The notes below the pieces were generated by a model. It had not been told where the DNA came from. It saw only the letters and a list, made by a program, of their open reading frames with translations, and ran no database searches. Below are positions 11,325 through 22,852 of a stretch of DNA of 64,000 bases, piece by piece. The position numbers were made by a program, and so were the translations under genes. Numbering within the stretch: position 1 is the first letter of the stretch; each line of letters opens with the position of its first letter. The DNA is from Taxawa tesnikishii (nom. ined.) (taxonomy: Eukaryota > Ascomycota > Dothideomycetes > Dothideales), in the NCBI GenBank assembly GCA_030247885.1, contig JAPDRO010000006.1:1178001-1242000 (forward strand). Direction: 5' to 3'.

Positions 11325-12004
11325 TTCTCTCGGTGCCCTTGTTCGCGTTATGCGGTCTCTATTGGTAAAGGTAACGGCGTAGATGGTAGACTTCACTTAC
11401 CATCATCCAAGGCATACCATTTACCTTTAAGAAGCATACTAGAGCTAATTATATGCATTGAAATTAAAAGGTGCAGGCAGAGCAGTGGCTCAGCGGTTCC
11501 TTCAAGGCACGGTCCGTCCAAGTGGCTGAACGAATCGCGGACCACCCGTCCAGAGAAATTATGCTGCCACGGTCTTTGCTTGATAGATAGGACAAGGATT
11601 CAGGGTCAACATGATCCTCAAATTCAGGAAGGTAACAATATTCGAGACTGTGGTACAGACACTGTGTCACAGAACGACGTTCAGGCTGTGTTGGGAAGGG
11701 AGGGAGGCTGAGAAGAGCCAAGACCAAGACCAAGGCTTCTTCCAGCCCCCACACATCTCAAACCACAATCGATCCTACAGGATTAACCTTATAGACAAGT
11801 GGCGCAGGATACCTGATACGCGAGGCGTAGTTTTCAACCAATTGATTGTTACATGGATCAAACATCCAAAAATGCACGCTCCATGCAGCGACCTCATGGG
11901 CAACCAAGAGATCCCTCTGCATATGCACTCCATGACCGCTCCTGGTTGCTCCTCTTCCCAGTACTCAGCCCTTGTTACTTTGGCTACTCCCTCCTGCGGC
12001 AAGG
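11325..12004. other. Intergenic region, no gene seen
   Basis: About 680 bases between two minus-strand small genes. Short frames exist but none with composition or motif support. Confidence 0.35.
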
Positions 12005-12463
12005 TCAAACCATTTCCCTCACAGCATGTTGCCGTCCAAGACTCATTGATTTCCGATGCATAGCCATAGCAGGCGGTTTTCGCGGTGATGTCGCACCCGT
12101 AGTCTTTGTCTCGGTCGTCTCCGGCAGCACCGTCATCTCAATTGCTGAAACTTGTAACGGCGCATGCGCATCTTTCCACCACTCGCGATGATTGTTTCGG
12201 CCGTCGGTGATTTCTCTTCCCTTCCTTCGGCCAGTCTTCGTGCACGTGTACATGAACAACAGCCACAAAACGACTGCCATCATTGTGACCGAAACTATGA
12301 CCACGAGGACTAACCAAATGATTGCGGGTTTGGTAAAAGTGATGGGTCCCGGTTTGGGAATCGAGGGTACTGCAGCCGTCGTGGCTTCTCGTTTTACCGG
12401 TTGGGAGGCGGTTGCATCCCATGGTGCCATGGTATCTAAATCGAAGCTTGCCAGAAGTTGCAT
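12005..12463 (-). CDS. Hypothetical single-pass membrane protein
   Basis: A 152-residue frame from the ATG at 12463 (MQLLASFDLDTMAPWD). A Pro/Thr/Lys-rich ectodomain of about 45 residues precedes one strong hydrophobic helix (IIWLVLVVIVSVTMMAVVLW), then a basic stop-transfer stretch (CTKTGRRKGREITDGR) and a polar tail containing several basic and Ser/Thr-rich patches. The first Met may be internal and MAPWDATASQ the true start. I do not recognise the family. It lies on the same strand as the other small membrane protein at 10.7-11.3 kb, and both have the same simple architecture, but no sequence similarity between them is apparent to me. Confidence 0.45.
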   Translation of the reverse strand: MQLLASFDLDTMAPWDATASQPVKREATTAAVPSIPKPGPITFTKPAIIWLVLVVIVSVTMMAVVLWLLFMYTCTKTGRRKGREITDGRNNHREWWKDAHAPLQVSAIEMTVLPETTETKTTGATSPRKPPAMAMHRKSMSLGRQHAVREMV

Positions 12464-13176
12464 AGAGAGCAGCTAGGAGAAAGACCGGCTCACTGTACGC
12501 TGATGAAGGATACCGTGTGCTGTGTGGGGAGCTTGTTCTTTTTCTCTTTTTGGACTAAGGGGACGGGGCTGACAAGACAGGGAAAGTTGTCCTAATGCGT
12601 GTGTTGCGCTTCTTTGTTGCACATGTGATGGATTGGGGTGTTGCGATCCAGCTCGAGACAAAGCAAGACATATTATGAATCCGGCGACGGAATACTGAAG
12701 TCGATAAAGGACGCTTTGCAGAGCTCTTGATTGAAGAGGGTCAAGGAATGTATATGGCATGACAAAGTAAGAAATACCAGGAATCACTAACAGTTTTCAC
12801 ACTTCACGTCCAGTCCTATGTTTGGAAAGCCAAGAGAAGTTTTGATAGAACCTGAAGGAAGAAACGGCAGAGAATGTGGATCAAAATGATAAGAATAGTT
12901 AACCGCTTATAACGTACTTCTCATCGCTGCTGTATATGACAGATGTAGAGGAAGGGTACGTTCTCCCACATAATTCCATCATCATGGAGATTGTTATGTC
13001 GGAAAATTCAATGACAAAGCGCTCCTGCATGCCAACGCGAAGCTTTCAGACAACGAACAAAGAAGCTCACCAAAACGGCAAGCCCACGAGATCAGAGAGT
13101 GATAGGAATTACATTTACCTCATCACCGAAACATCCCCCACCGGACTCGTTTCGACGCGCAGCCCTGCAGGCAAGG
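12464..13176. other. Intergenic region, no gene seen
   Basis: About 710 bases between divergent small genes; it would contain both promoters. No supportable gene. Confidence 0.35.
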
Positions 13177-13578
13177 ATGTGCTACCACCGCCTCTCAATT
13201 TATACGCTGTGCGGGCATTCCTTCTTTAGTCCCGTGCCTTTATTGACCTGCCGCTTCGCCTCAATCTCGCCGCTTAGCACTTACTCGAAAGAGTGCGATC
13301 TCCTCGCACACCCCTTTCAGAGCCGGAAGTTCGATAACCTGTGTCCAACGTGCCAGGCGCAACGCAACGCGTTGATGAACAGGCTGGAGGCGTCGCAGGT
13401 AGTGCGATTCGAAGATTGGAGATGGAAAGTCAGTTACAGCGCTCCGCATGTTACGATTGGGGAAAGCGTGAAAAGAAACGAGAAAAGGCAAGAAAAGGAA
13501 AAAGAGGGACGGAGGAGTAAGAGTAAGAGGTGGACGTTGAGGAAGAGTAGGACGAAGAGCGGGAAAGATGACGGGTGA
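13177..13578 (+). CDS. Small Cys/His-containing hypothetical protein
   Basis: A 133-residue frame starting MCYHRLSIYTLCGHSFFSP. Similar fungal small proteins, as I remember them, begin with a CY-R--IY--CGH motif, continue with a C-----PLST-S-EC segment and end the conserved part with a HP-----I--LCP-C motif. All these elements are present here (CRFASISPLSTYSKEC, then AHPFQSRKFDNLCPTCQ), so the spacing of Cys and His suggests a metal-binding fold. The C-terminal 40 residues are almost all Lys, Arg, Glu and Ser and look like a disordered basic tail. No signal peptide. Function unknown. It lies just upstream of the complex I subunit gene on the same strand. Confidence 0.55.
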   Translation: MCYHRLSIYTLCGHSFFSPVPLLTCRFASISPLSTYSKECDLLAHPFQSRKFDNLCPTCQAQRNALMNRLEASQVVRFEDWRWKVSYSAPHVTIGESVKRNEKRQEKEKEGRRSKSKRWTLRKSRTKSGKDDG

Positions 13579-13734
13579 TGCGGCTGCTTCCGTGCGCTGG
13601 TCTTGGCATTGGAGACCTCCATCCGCGATAGCTACCACCATACAGCGACTCGATTGCACGATCCGGCGAGCCCGCAACACCAATACCACCGTCCATAACC
13701 CTTCCGTACACGCTTGTTACGACTCCTCGCAAAT

Positions 13735-14168
13735 ATGCCTATCCCGGAATCCGCAATGTTCAAGGCGCAGAAGCCTACCGTGCCGCCAACCTTCGACGGA
13801 GTCGACTACGACAACAACCAGCAGCTCAAAGCAGCACAGGACGCCATTATCCGCGAGCAATGGGTGCAGAGTATGATGGCGCGCTTAATCCGGGAAGAGT
13901 TGGGCAAGTGCTATTACAGGGAGGGCGTTAACCACTTGGAGAAGTGCGGGCACCTGAGAGGTGAGTTCCGGATTGCGATCTTCACCATGATCAGAGCGGG
14001 AAAAGGACAGGAACAATAGAAAAACGAAGAGACCTGGGAATGGGAAGCAATTTGAAGACAGATCGGAGAAACTGATTGGTGCTTGCAGACCGGTATCTGG
14101 AGCAGTTGAAGCACTCCAAGGTCAAGGGTTACCTGTTCGAGCAACAGAACATCATGCCACAGAAGTAG
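13735..14168 (+). CDS. NADH:ubiquinone oxidoreductase 12-kDa subunit (NDUFB10-like)
   Basis: Accessory subunit of mitochondrial complex I membrane arm. Two exons, 13735-13960 and 14089-14168, joined across a 128-nt intron, give 101 residues. The start MPIPESAMFKAQKPTVPPTF, the helix QDAIIREQWVQSMMARLIRE and the block ELGKCYYREGVNHLEKCGHL are diagnostic of the fungal 12-kDa subunit; Cys residues in the last block correspond to the intermembrane-space disulfide region of the PDSW/NDUFB10 family. The second exon supplies DRYLEQLKHSKVKGYLFEQQ. The intron is longer than most in this window. Length and motif order agree with the family, so I am confident. Confidence 0.92.
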
Positions 14169-14731
14169 AGGACTAGGAAGAGGAAATTTCCGGAAGGGAG
14201 TTGATATCAGGCCACGCATCACCATGAGGCAGAACAGCGCAATTGACGAATGGGAAGAGAGCGCGACATTGTATACCATCATGCGGTTATTGATTTCCTG
14301 GCTTCGGCAACGGAGCTGCTGCTCCGAGTTTAGCAGTAGCAAGTTCATTGCGAAGCGCTGTACACAACAGGCCAACCGCCGAAATTGCAAAGCTCGTCAA
14401 GGCACCCCAACTGAGCAACATACGGATCAAATACTGCAGAGCTGGTATCAGTGCAATCTATCCTACAGTTCCCATGCTACCACCCATAATCTCTCAATAC
14501 CTAGTTTTGCGCATCTCCGTCGAAAAATCCACGTGCCAAACGAGATGAGAACAACAAGAGCAGACAAAAGTAGAAAGAGGAGGGGAAAAAAAGACCGCTT
14601 CAAGCGGATAAAAATATGATTCCATGTGTGGATTCGCCCCGATATAGTAACCCCCAAACACCACTCAATGGACGACAACGAAACGTTAACCGTTGCTATG
14701 CAGATCAAGAGCACCTCCTCACAACCCTACA
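14169..14731. other. Convergent 3' intergenic region
   Basis: About 560 bases between the stops of the complex I subunit and the MNN10-like gene. It should hold two 3' UTRs; no gene is seen. Confidence 0.4.
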
Positions 14732-16239
14732 TCACGACTTGTTCTGTTCCTTCTTCTTCATCTTGTCACTCACCCAATCCTTGAACTTCTCCCACCTGTT
14801 GCGGTTGAGCCTGTTGCTCAGTTGACGATAATTGTACATCTCGCCCCAACAATCTCTTCCCCACTCGCAGCCGGCCATGTTGACGAGGAAGTCGCGCGCG
14901 CTTTCTTGGTAGTGGATGTTGGGGTCATCGCCCTTGTCGCCGCACGCGCCGGGCGGGAAGCTGTTGACCTTGCGCTGTGGGATGAATGCCAAGTGCGAAC
15001 GCACCCATGGCTGGTTCATATACAGGTATTCGAGCGCATCCTGCTCCTTGTGCTCCCAGTCCATGTGCTTCTGCTCATAGCCCACGGGGTCCCACCAGAT
15101 GTCCAGCAGCCGGTCGGTCCAGGCGGATCGTCGCACGAAGAACGAACCAAGGTTGAAACCGCCGCAGTCTTGTGGGATGACTATGTTGATGGATTCGGGC
15201 TTGCCGTCTCCGACCGGTGAGCGCGTTTCGGGATCCAGGTAAGCTTCTGTCGGCGGGTGAGAGATGTTGAGCGGATTGTACCGGTTGATGTCGCGATATG
15301 TGTTCTTGTCCAGATTGTTGAAGACTTGGGATTGCAGGGAGTATGTGGGTTCCATGATGAAGGTGTTCAGATCGAGCCACCAGAACCTGGCCAAAGTCAG
15401 TCGGCCTGGCCCGGCCAATTCCCCAAGAACTGGACAGTAGTTAGAGACCTACCACTCGGCGTGCGGGTACTTGCGCATAGCGTTGCGGATCGTGTCGACT
15501 TTCTCCCAGCTCTCTCTCCATTCGTGAGCGTATCGCTTCTTCGTGCTCATGTCCACGATTTCCAGCTCGTAACCCCATCTCTTGACGTAGTTCTTCTTGT
15601 TCCGCACGCTGTCGCGCTCAATCGCCCACTCTCTCGGACCTTTCCACTCCATTACACCTCCTCCCATGTTGGCTGCAAGTATAACAACGTATTTGCTTCC
15701 TCCACCTAACCACGACGTTCTCCGGTAGTAGTAATGAAGTGCTGCAGCCCAGTCAATGCGACACTCTTCGACAACATTCTCATACAGCGCCAATGGGAGG
15801 ACTTACGGGTCGCGTAAAACAGAATGACCAAAAGCACAAACGCAATAACCAGCATGAAGCGTAACCTCATCCGCCAGAACATCCGACCGAATCTCCCCAA
15901 GATGTTGCCGATTGCGCTACCTCCACCAGGCTGCCATCTGCCCCGTCCCAGCTTCTCTTTCTCTGCGAATCGGTCGTCCTCACCCATGCTGAAACGCGGA
16001 AGACTGACAGAGATACTGCGAAGATGGCGGCCGAAGAAGCCGGCGCTCTTGTCGTGGTATGCCGGGTATCCATTGACTTCTGCGCTCCTCGCCTGCGCCG
16101 ATGCCCAAGTCACGTCGTGTCCGCCATTCATGGTGTAGGGTTTAGGTGTCGTTGCTCTGCTGCGACCACTGGGGGTGTTGAGTCCAGGGCTGGACCAGCC
16201 GCCCCTCGCTTGAGGAGACGGCGAGCGCGAAAGTGACAT
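14732..16239 (-). CDS. MNN10: GT34 alpha-1,6-mannosyltransferase, MNN10-like
   Basis: Golgi mannosyltransferase of glycosyltransferase family 34, part of the complex that extends the N-glycan mannan backbone in yeast. Exons are 16239-15807, 15705-15453 and 15386-14732 (introns of 101 and 66 nt), giving 446 residues. A Ser/Pro/Gly-rich cytosolic tail precedes one signal-anchor helix (FMLVIAFVLLVILFYATR), then the catalytic domain starting KYVVILAANMGGG. The segment KYPHAEWFWWLDLNTFIM spans the second splice junction and carries the family's metal-binding acidic site; further conserved blocks are IPQDCGGFNLGSFFVR and NIHYQESARDFLVNMAGCEW. The C-terminus is a short Lys-rich tail. Assignment to MNN10 rather than MNN11 is by overall look, and is less certain than GT34 membership. 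Confidence 0.88.
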
Positions 16240-18427
16240 GTGGCCTCTTGAGTCGTCCCAGGTATCGCTCTGTATGGTCGGAAGGCCGGAGGTGGTTGCA
16301 GTGCCGGTTTTGGAAGGAGACAGATCGCGAATGCCTGCGTTCAGACGATCATAGTTCCCGGAGGACAGGCGACGACGGTGTGATTGAGTAGCCAGGGCGA
16401 AAGAGGGGACGGTTGTGTGTGTGTGTGGGTGGGTGGGTTGAAGTGATATCTCTTACTGGTGAAACGTTTCGAGGCGCAAGTGGGAGGTTTCGCGTGCCCA
16501 GAAACGGGTTGGATGATGGGCGTTCAACAGGGTAATGTGTGGAAAAATGCCCAGAGTCTGCGGACAGGGCTCGTACTTGGCGACTGTTCAAGTTAAAGGT
16601 ATTACATGCAACCGAGGCGGCTGAGAGCAGCAGAGGAGAGGACAGCAACAATCTGACGTGCAGGATTAGAACGAGATACGAACGAAGGGGCTCGCTTTGA
16701 CAGAGTTGTACGAGGGATGTGTACAGTGGCCCGGCTGCTAGCCAGGGGTTGCGCACGTCGTACTACGAGAGCTATCTGGGCTTTGTTCGGTATCGATGGA
16801 CTTGGCGGTCACTGAACTATTAACCTGAGATTGCTATCGTCCAAGTCAATCCGCCGTTGAAGTTCGGTACTTCTTTGCCGCCATTGCCCCGTTGTCTGCT
16901 TCATCCCCATCGATCGCTACTTCTACGGTGAACCGCCACGCTGGCGCTCAGAAGGCCCAGCCGTCAGATACAAACTCCAGCTGTCACTTACAATCTCCAG
17001 CTGTTCACAGGGGTCCAGCTGCTCGTCATTTTTCCAGGAGCCTATTCAACATTTCGTACAGCACTAGCGCCGAATTTTCTACGAATAGAAACACCTTATC
17101 GTAAACGGCGTGCGGACGCTAACCGAGCCCCTCGTTCCGCTTCCTACTAGTCCGAGAGTGGGTGAGTGAATGCCTCAGCAGATATCTGACAGCCGGTCAC
17201 CTGTCCTCAGCTCTGTATACGATGGCACTGTGACAGGACCACTCTCATTGAGTCTTGGACACGAAACAGAGTTCGAAGGCGCCTCTGTAGGCTATGATTT
17301 CAAAGGACAGTTGAAGTTTACGTCTGCCGGCATTCTGACAATGCCGGCCCGGGTTCCTGTCAACAGACCGCCCTACCGACCTCTCTCCTCTCAGGCGTCT
17401 TCGGTAAGGTCATGAACAGGACCAGCATAGACGTACTTGCCCTTCAAGCGGTAGTATGTTGAACCATTTGGGATATCTGCGGCTTCGGGAGTGCATCCGG
17501 ACCAGCAGATTGGGTATCGAACAGTGTTCTCGTCGTTCGCTTAAAGTGTCCTGATGCTCTACTATCTCTATTCGACGATTCAACCACGCACGAGCTATAG
17601 GTAAACATAAGCTAATTTTCCGTCGCTTCTCTCTTGGCCACTAAGCATCATGGGCAGAAACAAGATGCGTTGTGTCTCAACATACTCCATGTCTACGTGT
17701 GAACAGATAGAATTGTTGCTGCCCTGCGACAACGACCTTTTCCTCGTCGAGCTATGGTTTTGGCAAGGCAGCCCTAATCTGCTACTAGACAGTGGTCAGG
17801 CAATCGAGAGGATACTTGAGTTGTAATGGGGGCCCTCTTTCCCTGGAAGTCCGTGAGAGCTGCATTCTTCTGAACTTTCTCAGGCATCATGTGCTCAGAC
17901 ACGCAAGGCACCATCACAATGCAGCACCGATGCCAGCACATCGCGCACACATGCGAACCTAAAAGATGTTGAAGATGCAATGCTTGCCTCTAATGCCCAG
18001 CGGTAGCTGTGAAGGACTCGGGGAGACTGATGCATTAATACGATAGCATGTCCGCAACAAGACTGTTGCCTTCGAATAGTTGTAGGTTAGGTGCTGAAGC
18101 GGATTGTTGAAAGCAACAATTAGGAAAAGGATATCATGACCGCGCCCTTTTGGGCTTGCTATGGTATAAAACGCCGAAAACGCCATGCTATGCCCCTGCC
18201 CTTTCAAAGTCCCTTTGGACTGTATTCATGCTTGATGATAGTCAAGAAAAGATCAGCAGCAAAGGCCAACGATCAAGCAGAAAGCCAACAAGCCAGCAAG
18301 TAAGAAAGCCGATTGTTTCCCACAAACAAACTGGAGCTCTGTGTTAAGCTCTCCATTCACGATATCCTTGCTCCTCTGTGGCCCTGTCGGCGTTCGTGTG
18401 CGCGTACCATGCCGTCCTTAAGGCGTT
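16240..18427. other. Long intergenic region
   Basis: About 2.2 kb without a gene I can support. It includes the MNN10 promoter and a short (GT)n/(GGGT)n stretch at 16413-16438. The remainder is moderately AT-rich with only short frames; no tRNA or transposon signature was recognised. Confidence 0.4.
16413..16438. repeat. GT / GGGT microsatellite
   Basis: A run of GT dinucleotides passes directly into three GGGT units on the plus strand, upstream of the MNN10-like gene. Confidence 0.8.
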
Positions 18428-19514
18428 CTAAGCCATGTCGACATCCTCGAAGACGTCTTCATCATCTGGTTCGTCCTTGACGTCGTCATCAGACTCTTCC
18501 TCCTTGGCCACTTCCTCCTTGATATTTTCTCCCTGGTCGTTGTTGATCTGCTCATACTCGGGATTGAGCTTGTAGTTCATGGCGAACTGTCCCGAGCGCT
18601 GCAACGTGGCGATCTTTTCTAGCGTCTGCTTGATGTATTGCTCGGGTTGATGCAGACGTTGTCTAAGCGCACGCAAAGACCAGTACCGGTACTCCTTGAA
18701 GCACTTTTGCAGTTGATCCAACAGTACGTCCTGGGAAATGCGGACCGCCTTCTCCTGCTGCTTCTTCTTCTTTGGTGCGGCTTCCTTGGCGGTGACGAAG
18801 TTTGAAAAGGATTTGATTGCGTGTTGATTGTTCACGTTGATGTCGTTGACGAATGCGGTCTGGTGCTTCGGCTGGAACATTTGCTTGAAGCGGTTCTTTG
18901 TGAAGTTGTTGTACTCTGCGTTCTCCACGGCAGTAAGGCTGACTTCGTTCTGGAAGTAGGCTGCCAGTGCAGTTTGCTTCGGTATCGATGATCTGTAACC
19001 CTTCTGCTTGTTCACTCTGTTCGGGTCTGGCTTTGTGTCTTGCTTCTTGGGCATCCTGTTCCTGTTCCATGCACCTGATCTGAAGCCGGGCTGGTCCTTC
19101 TCGGAGAAAGCGATCGTGTTGTTGTATTCGCCCTTGGTGATTCTTCCGTTGTACAGCTTGGGTATGTCGTGTTGCTTCGCATTATCGTGCAGCATGATCT
19201 TGAGCTGGCGCAACGTTAACAGATGTGGCAAAATAGCATAAGATGGGCATGCGACTCACTCTCTGGCTGCCATCCGGATTAGGGTCGTTGTAGACTCTGA
19301 CCTTCCCTATCTCGACCTCCTCATCCTCGGCAGCGTTCGCCCATACTTCCCACAGGTAGTCTGGAATCTTCACAAGCCAGGCCTGGTTTGATTGCGCGTC
19401 GCCGTGAATCTCCAAGTCGCCTGTGTCTTCGAAGCCACCGTCGGCCTCTGCAGTTCCCGGCTCTGGCTTGATGTATGTCGCATCCTCCATCTTGATGCCG
19501 TTCGGAGAAGCCAT
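18428..19514 (-). CDS. TFG2: TFIIF beta subunit (RAP30/Tfg2)
   Basis: General transcription factor that binds RNA polymerase II with TFIIF-alpha and stabilises the preinitiation complex. Exons 19514-19260 and 19204-18428 with a 55-nt intron give 343 residues. After an acidic N-terminal tail, AWLVKIPDYLWEVWANA matches the RAP30 dimerisation start, followed by EIGKVRVYNDP. The middle has GRITKGEYNNTIAFSEK, and the C-terminal third has the winged helix (ISQDVLLDQLQKCFKEYRYW, then LRQRLHQPEQYIKQTLEKIA). The protein ends in an acidic tail. The ATG at 19514 is preferred over an in-frame upstream one because family members begin close to the acidic tail. The gene is divergent from CSN4. Confidence 0.92.
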
Positions 19515-19980
19515 ATTGAGGCGCGCTGAACTCGGACAGTTGTGATCCCGGTTATGTGCTGCTGTACTGGTTGCTGCAATGGGAAGGCTGATTGTGGAAG
19601 ACTGGAGAGAGTAGCGACAGAGAGCTGGGAGAGTAAGTTGATACGAAGAAGATTGATCCGTCAAGCGTCAACCAGAATGCGAAAGGCAAGCCACAGCAGC
19701 GGCTTGCGGCTTCCCCACATACGGCCGGGGCCCTGGTAGGGCTGCATCGCGCTTGCCGCTTTCCGGATAGAGCTATCGATAAGCGTTCGTTGTCACTTCC
19801 GTGTTCACCTCCAACCTCCCGCAGCCTGAACCGATCCATCAACTGCGGACTGTACGAACGCATCCTTGTAGTCTTGCCTGCGCCTACAGGTTCTCCTACC
19901 CAACAAACCATCCTACAGGATAGGGTGACGACTACCTCCTCTAGTCCCATCTTCCCCCACCCACGTTAGTGCAACCGACC
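19515..19980. promoter_or_regulatory. Divergent intergenic region, TFG2 / CSN4
   Basis: About 465 bases between divergent starts. Pyrimidine-rich stretches near both starts fit fungal promoter or 5' UTR sequence; no specific site was identified. Confidence 0.4.
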
Positions 19981-21269
19981 ATGGCAACTGGTACTTTGGC
20001 TTCCGCCGATGTCACAGAGGCACTGCTCGGGCTTGAAGACGCTCCAGCATCACGCAGGGCCCAAGACTACAATGATCTACTCCACAACATTATATCCACC
20101 TCCGCTCCGGATACGCTTGCGACCAATCTTATTGCTTACGCTGAATCCATTCTGGGCGAATCCGTAGGCATTGTCGCCTCTCGACCTCTTCTCGCCAACT
20201 TCGTGGAGCGCCTCCGTCAGGTCCCGGACCCAGATGTTCGCATAGAAGTCGGCACACACACGGTTGGTGCTCTACAACCAAAGGTCGTATCATACGAAGA
20301 GCAGGATACGCAAGTCAAATTCATGCTCGCCGACGCCTACGAAGAGAACGAAGACTATATCGATTCAGCCAAGGTGCTGCAAACAATCACTCTAGACAGT
20401 TCACAACGTGCCATCTCGCCTGACGACAAAGCCAGAGTCTGGATCCGCATCACGCGCTGCTATCTTGAGGTAGACGATCCGACCAATGCAGTCACCTACC
20501 TCAATCGCATCAAGAATGTCATCTTCTCCGTCACCGATCAGGCTACTCGCCTACAGTTCCAACTTTCACAAGCCCGAATCTCCGATTCGCAGCGCAACTT
20601 CCTCGACGCGAGCAGCAGCTATTTGAACATTAGCAATGAACCCGACATCGATGAGGAGAGCGTCTCCAAGCCCTCAGCGCCGCCATCACCTGTGCCGTGC
20701 TCGCCCCCGCCGGACCCAAGCGTGCGAGACAGTTAGCAAGATTGTACAAAGACGAGCGGGCAGCTCAGGTTGAAGAGCATGGAATTCTAGAGAAGATCTT
20801 CCTGGACCGCTTGCTCAAGCCCGCGGAGGTCAAGGCGTTCGAAGAGAAGCTGCAGGCCCACCAGAAGGCGCTGACATCGGACGGAAGCACGGTGCTCGAG
20901 AAGGCAGTGCTGGAACACAATCTCCTCGCCGCTTCACGACTATACGGAAATATCAGTACGCAAGGCTTGGGCAACCTGCTCGGTGTGAACGCAGACAAGG
21001 CCGAGGAATATGCTGCTTTGATGATGGAGCAGGGACGGTTGGTGGGATATATCGACCAGATCGACGGCCTCATCTTCTTCGAGCGGCAAGGCGAGGCGCA
21101 GGCTGAGGGACAGCTGAAACAGGCTGGTGCGGGTGTTGGTGCTGTGGGTTCGAAGGAGTTGAGGATGTGGGATGCTAACGTACAGGGTCTTGCGGAGGAG
21201 GTAGAGAGGGTGACAACGATGATCCAGAATGAGCACCCGGAATTCTATGCTCAACATATGGTGCACTGA
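19981..21269 (+). CDS. CSN4: COP9 signalosome subunit 4 (one apparent 1-nt frameshift)
   Basis: PCI-domain subunit of the COP9 signalosome, which removes NEDD8 from cullins and in fungi links light, development and secondary metabolism. The start is the ATG at 19981 (MATGTLASADVTEALLG); no introns. The N-terminal TPR-like helices include VKFMLADAYEENEDYIDSAK and the PCI half includes ARQLARLYKDERA, EHGILEKIFLDRLL and ASRLYGNISTQGLGNLLG. Near 20657-20661 the frame changes: after PDIDEE the family-like continuation RLQALSAAITCAVLAPAG is found only one base away. Total length is 1289 nt; adding one base gives 429 residues, normal for CSN4. No intron can explain the shift. A missing base in the assembly is the simplest explanation. 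Confidence 0.9.
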
Positions 21270-22852
21270 ACGATCGGTGGGAGTTAAGGACGAGTTTCGC
21301 TCCCATCGTACGAGAACAGAAGGCATCCCGTATGTGTCAGGACAAACTGTTCACGTGCGATGGGGCCGGCTCCGAGAAGCCGAACGACGGAGGTGAGATG
21401 TTGTTGCTTTGAGAGCATAGCGAATGGCGCCTTGGGAATTGTGGCACGAGAAACGACATTAGAGACATTTGCTGAGTTAATGCAAAGCGAAAAGGCACGC
21501 GAGTCTCAAGATGTAGATGTCGTAAAAGATCGCATGTCCATTTGCCAACAACGGGCAATGCCCTCTTCCGCTAATAGTTAGAAGCGAACGGGTGAAGCCG
21601 AGTCAGAGCTCGAGCTGAACCAAAGTAAGGCTCGAGTGGTTTCGACGTCGAATCCCAAGTCAAGCTCGAGTGAAGCTCAGGTCAGAGCGACAAGTACGAT
21701 GGAAAATTGCTGGCACGCTAGCTCTACTGGTAAGAGTTGTAGTGTGCCGTGATGGCTCTGCTACGATAGCATGCACGCCGAATGAGACGTCTCATATAGA
21801 GTCGGATTTCAGCTTCACTGGGTGCACTGCCACGGTACATGATGATTGTTGAGGAGCGCGGATGAGACGATTCATGGTTGTTTGTATGACAACACCCCAC
21901 CGCAAGGCGAATCAGACTCTGCGCAGATACTCAGGCTTCGTTTCCTCTAACTTCTGTACTTTGTGTTTGGATGTCCCCCATCTTTTGTTCATCCCGCTCG
22001 TCAACTAATCGGAAGCGTTGGCTCGGGCCGGTAGGTGCAACCCTAAATGCTCCTTGGTGCCTGGAACCGTTGCCGTTAGAGACGTGACGATCAGCCAGGC
22101 TGCTTAACACAACGTTCCGGGGTCCAAAATGTTTCAGCACCCTTCCAACTCGCCTCTCCCCATGTCTTGCCTCAAACCGGCCTGATATTGCTGACAATAC
22201 CCGTCGAACTGCTTTCGCTGCCACTGTCTGCCGGAGTCTACGACCGCAAACGCGTCGAACAGAGCGGATTCGCGCTTTGTGTTACCTGACGCGACTTGAA
22301 GCTGATTGGTCATCTGAAACAGTGGACTTGTATGCCTAGCATCGAGCGCAACCTATACCAAAGACCTTCCTCGACGCGAAACCCGCTCAAAATTGCTTGT
22401 CGAGCTCCTCAGGCTCGGCCACTCTTAAAGCCCTCGAGTCCTGCTCGTCCTGGCCTTCTTCTGAAGAAAAAGCGAGGATCTGGTATACATCTGGGCTTCT
22501 GAGACACTCCTTGTTAATATACAAGATATACCCGCTTGACAAGATATTGGACGGCTTTACGACTGGACCCCGGCCTTAGCCCACAATTGGCTGCGGCTGG
22601 GGGTGGCAGCACCGTCTATTGGAGAGGATTCTTTGCAGCGGTATCTCTGGCTGAGATTGGAAGCCTCCAGCTTTGCTACAGAGCTTCGACCCGCTCACGT
22701 GGTGCCTTTCGAGAGTTCAGTACAACGGCTCTTTTCAGCCTACCTCACTTTTCTGGATGCCTAAATCGTCGTTCGCCTGACGACCTGATTCCGTTCACGC
22801 CAATCTACGGCGCTCTCGTCTACCTTTTCGATCTCACTCCAGGCCACGCAAG
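21270..22852. other. Intergenic region with GCTCGAG-type microrepeats
   Basis: About 1.6 kb with no supported gene. Between about 21605 and 21690 the words GCTCGAG and AAGCTC recur several times in direct orientation. The last few hundred bases before 22853 should be the RAD53 promoter and 5' UTR. Confidence 0.4.
21605..21690. repeat. Short irregular GCTCGAG direct repeats
   Basis: Three copies of GCTCGAG, each in an AG-rich context, lie within about 70 bases, followed by GAAGCTCAGGT. The spacing is irregular, so this is not a simple tandem array. Confidence 0.4.

Noticed and set aside
11464-11530. tRNA-like stretch near a GGCTCAGCGGTTCC word
   Set aside because: No cloverleaf with proper A and B boxes could be drawn.
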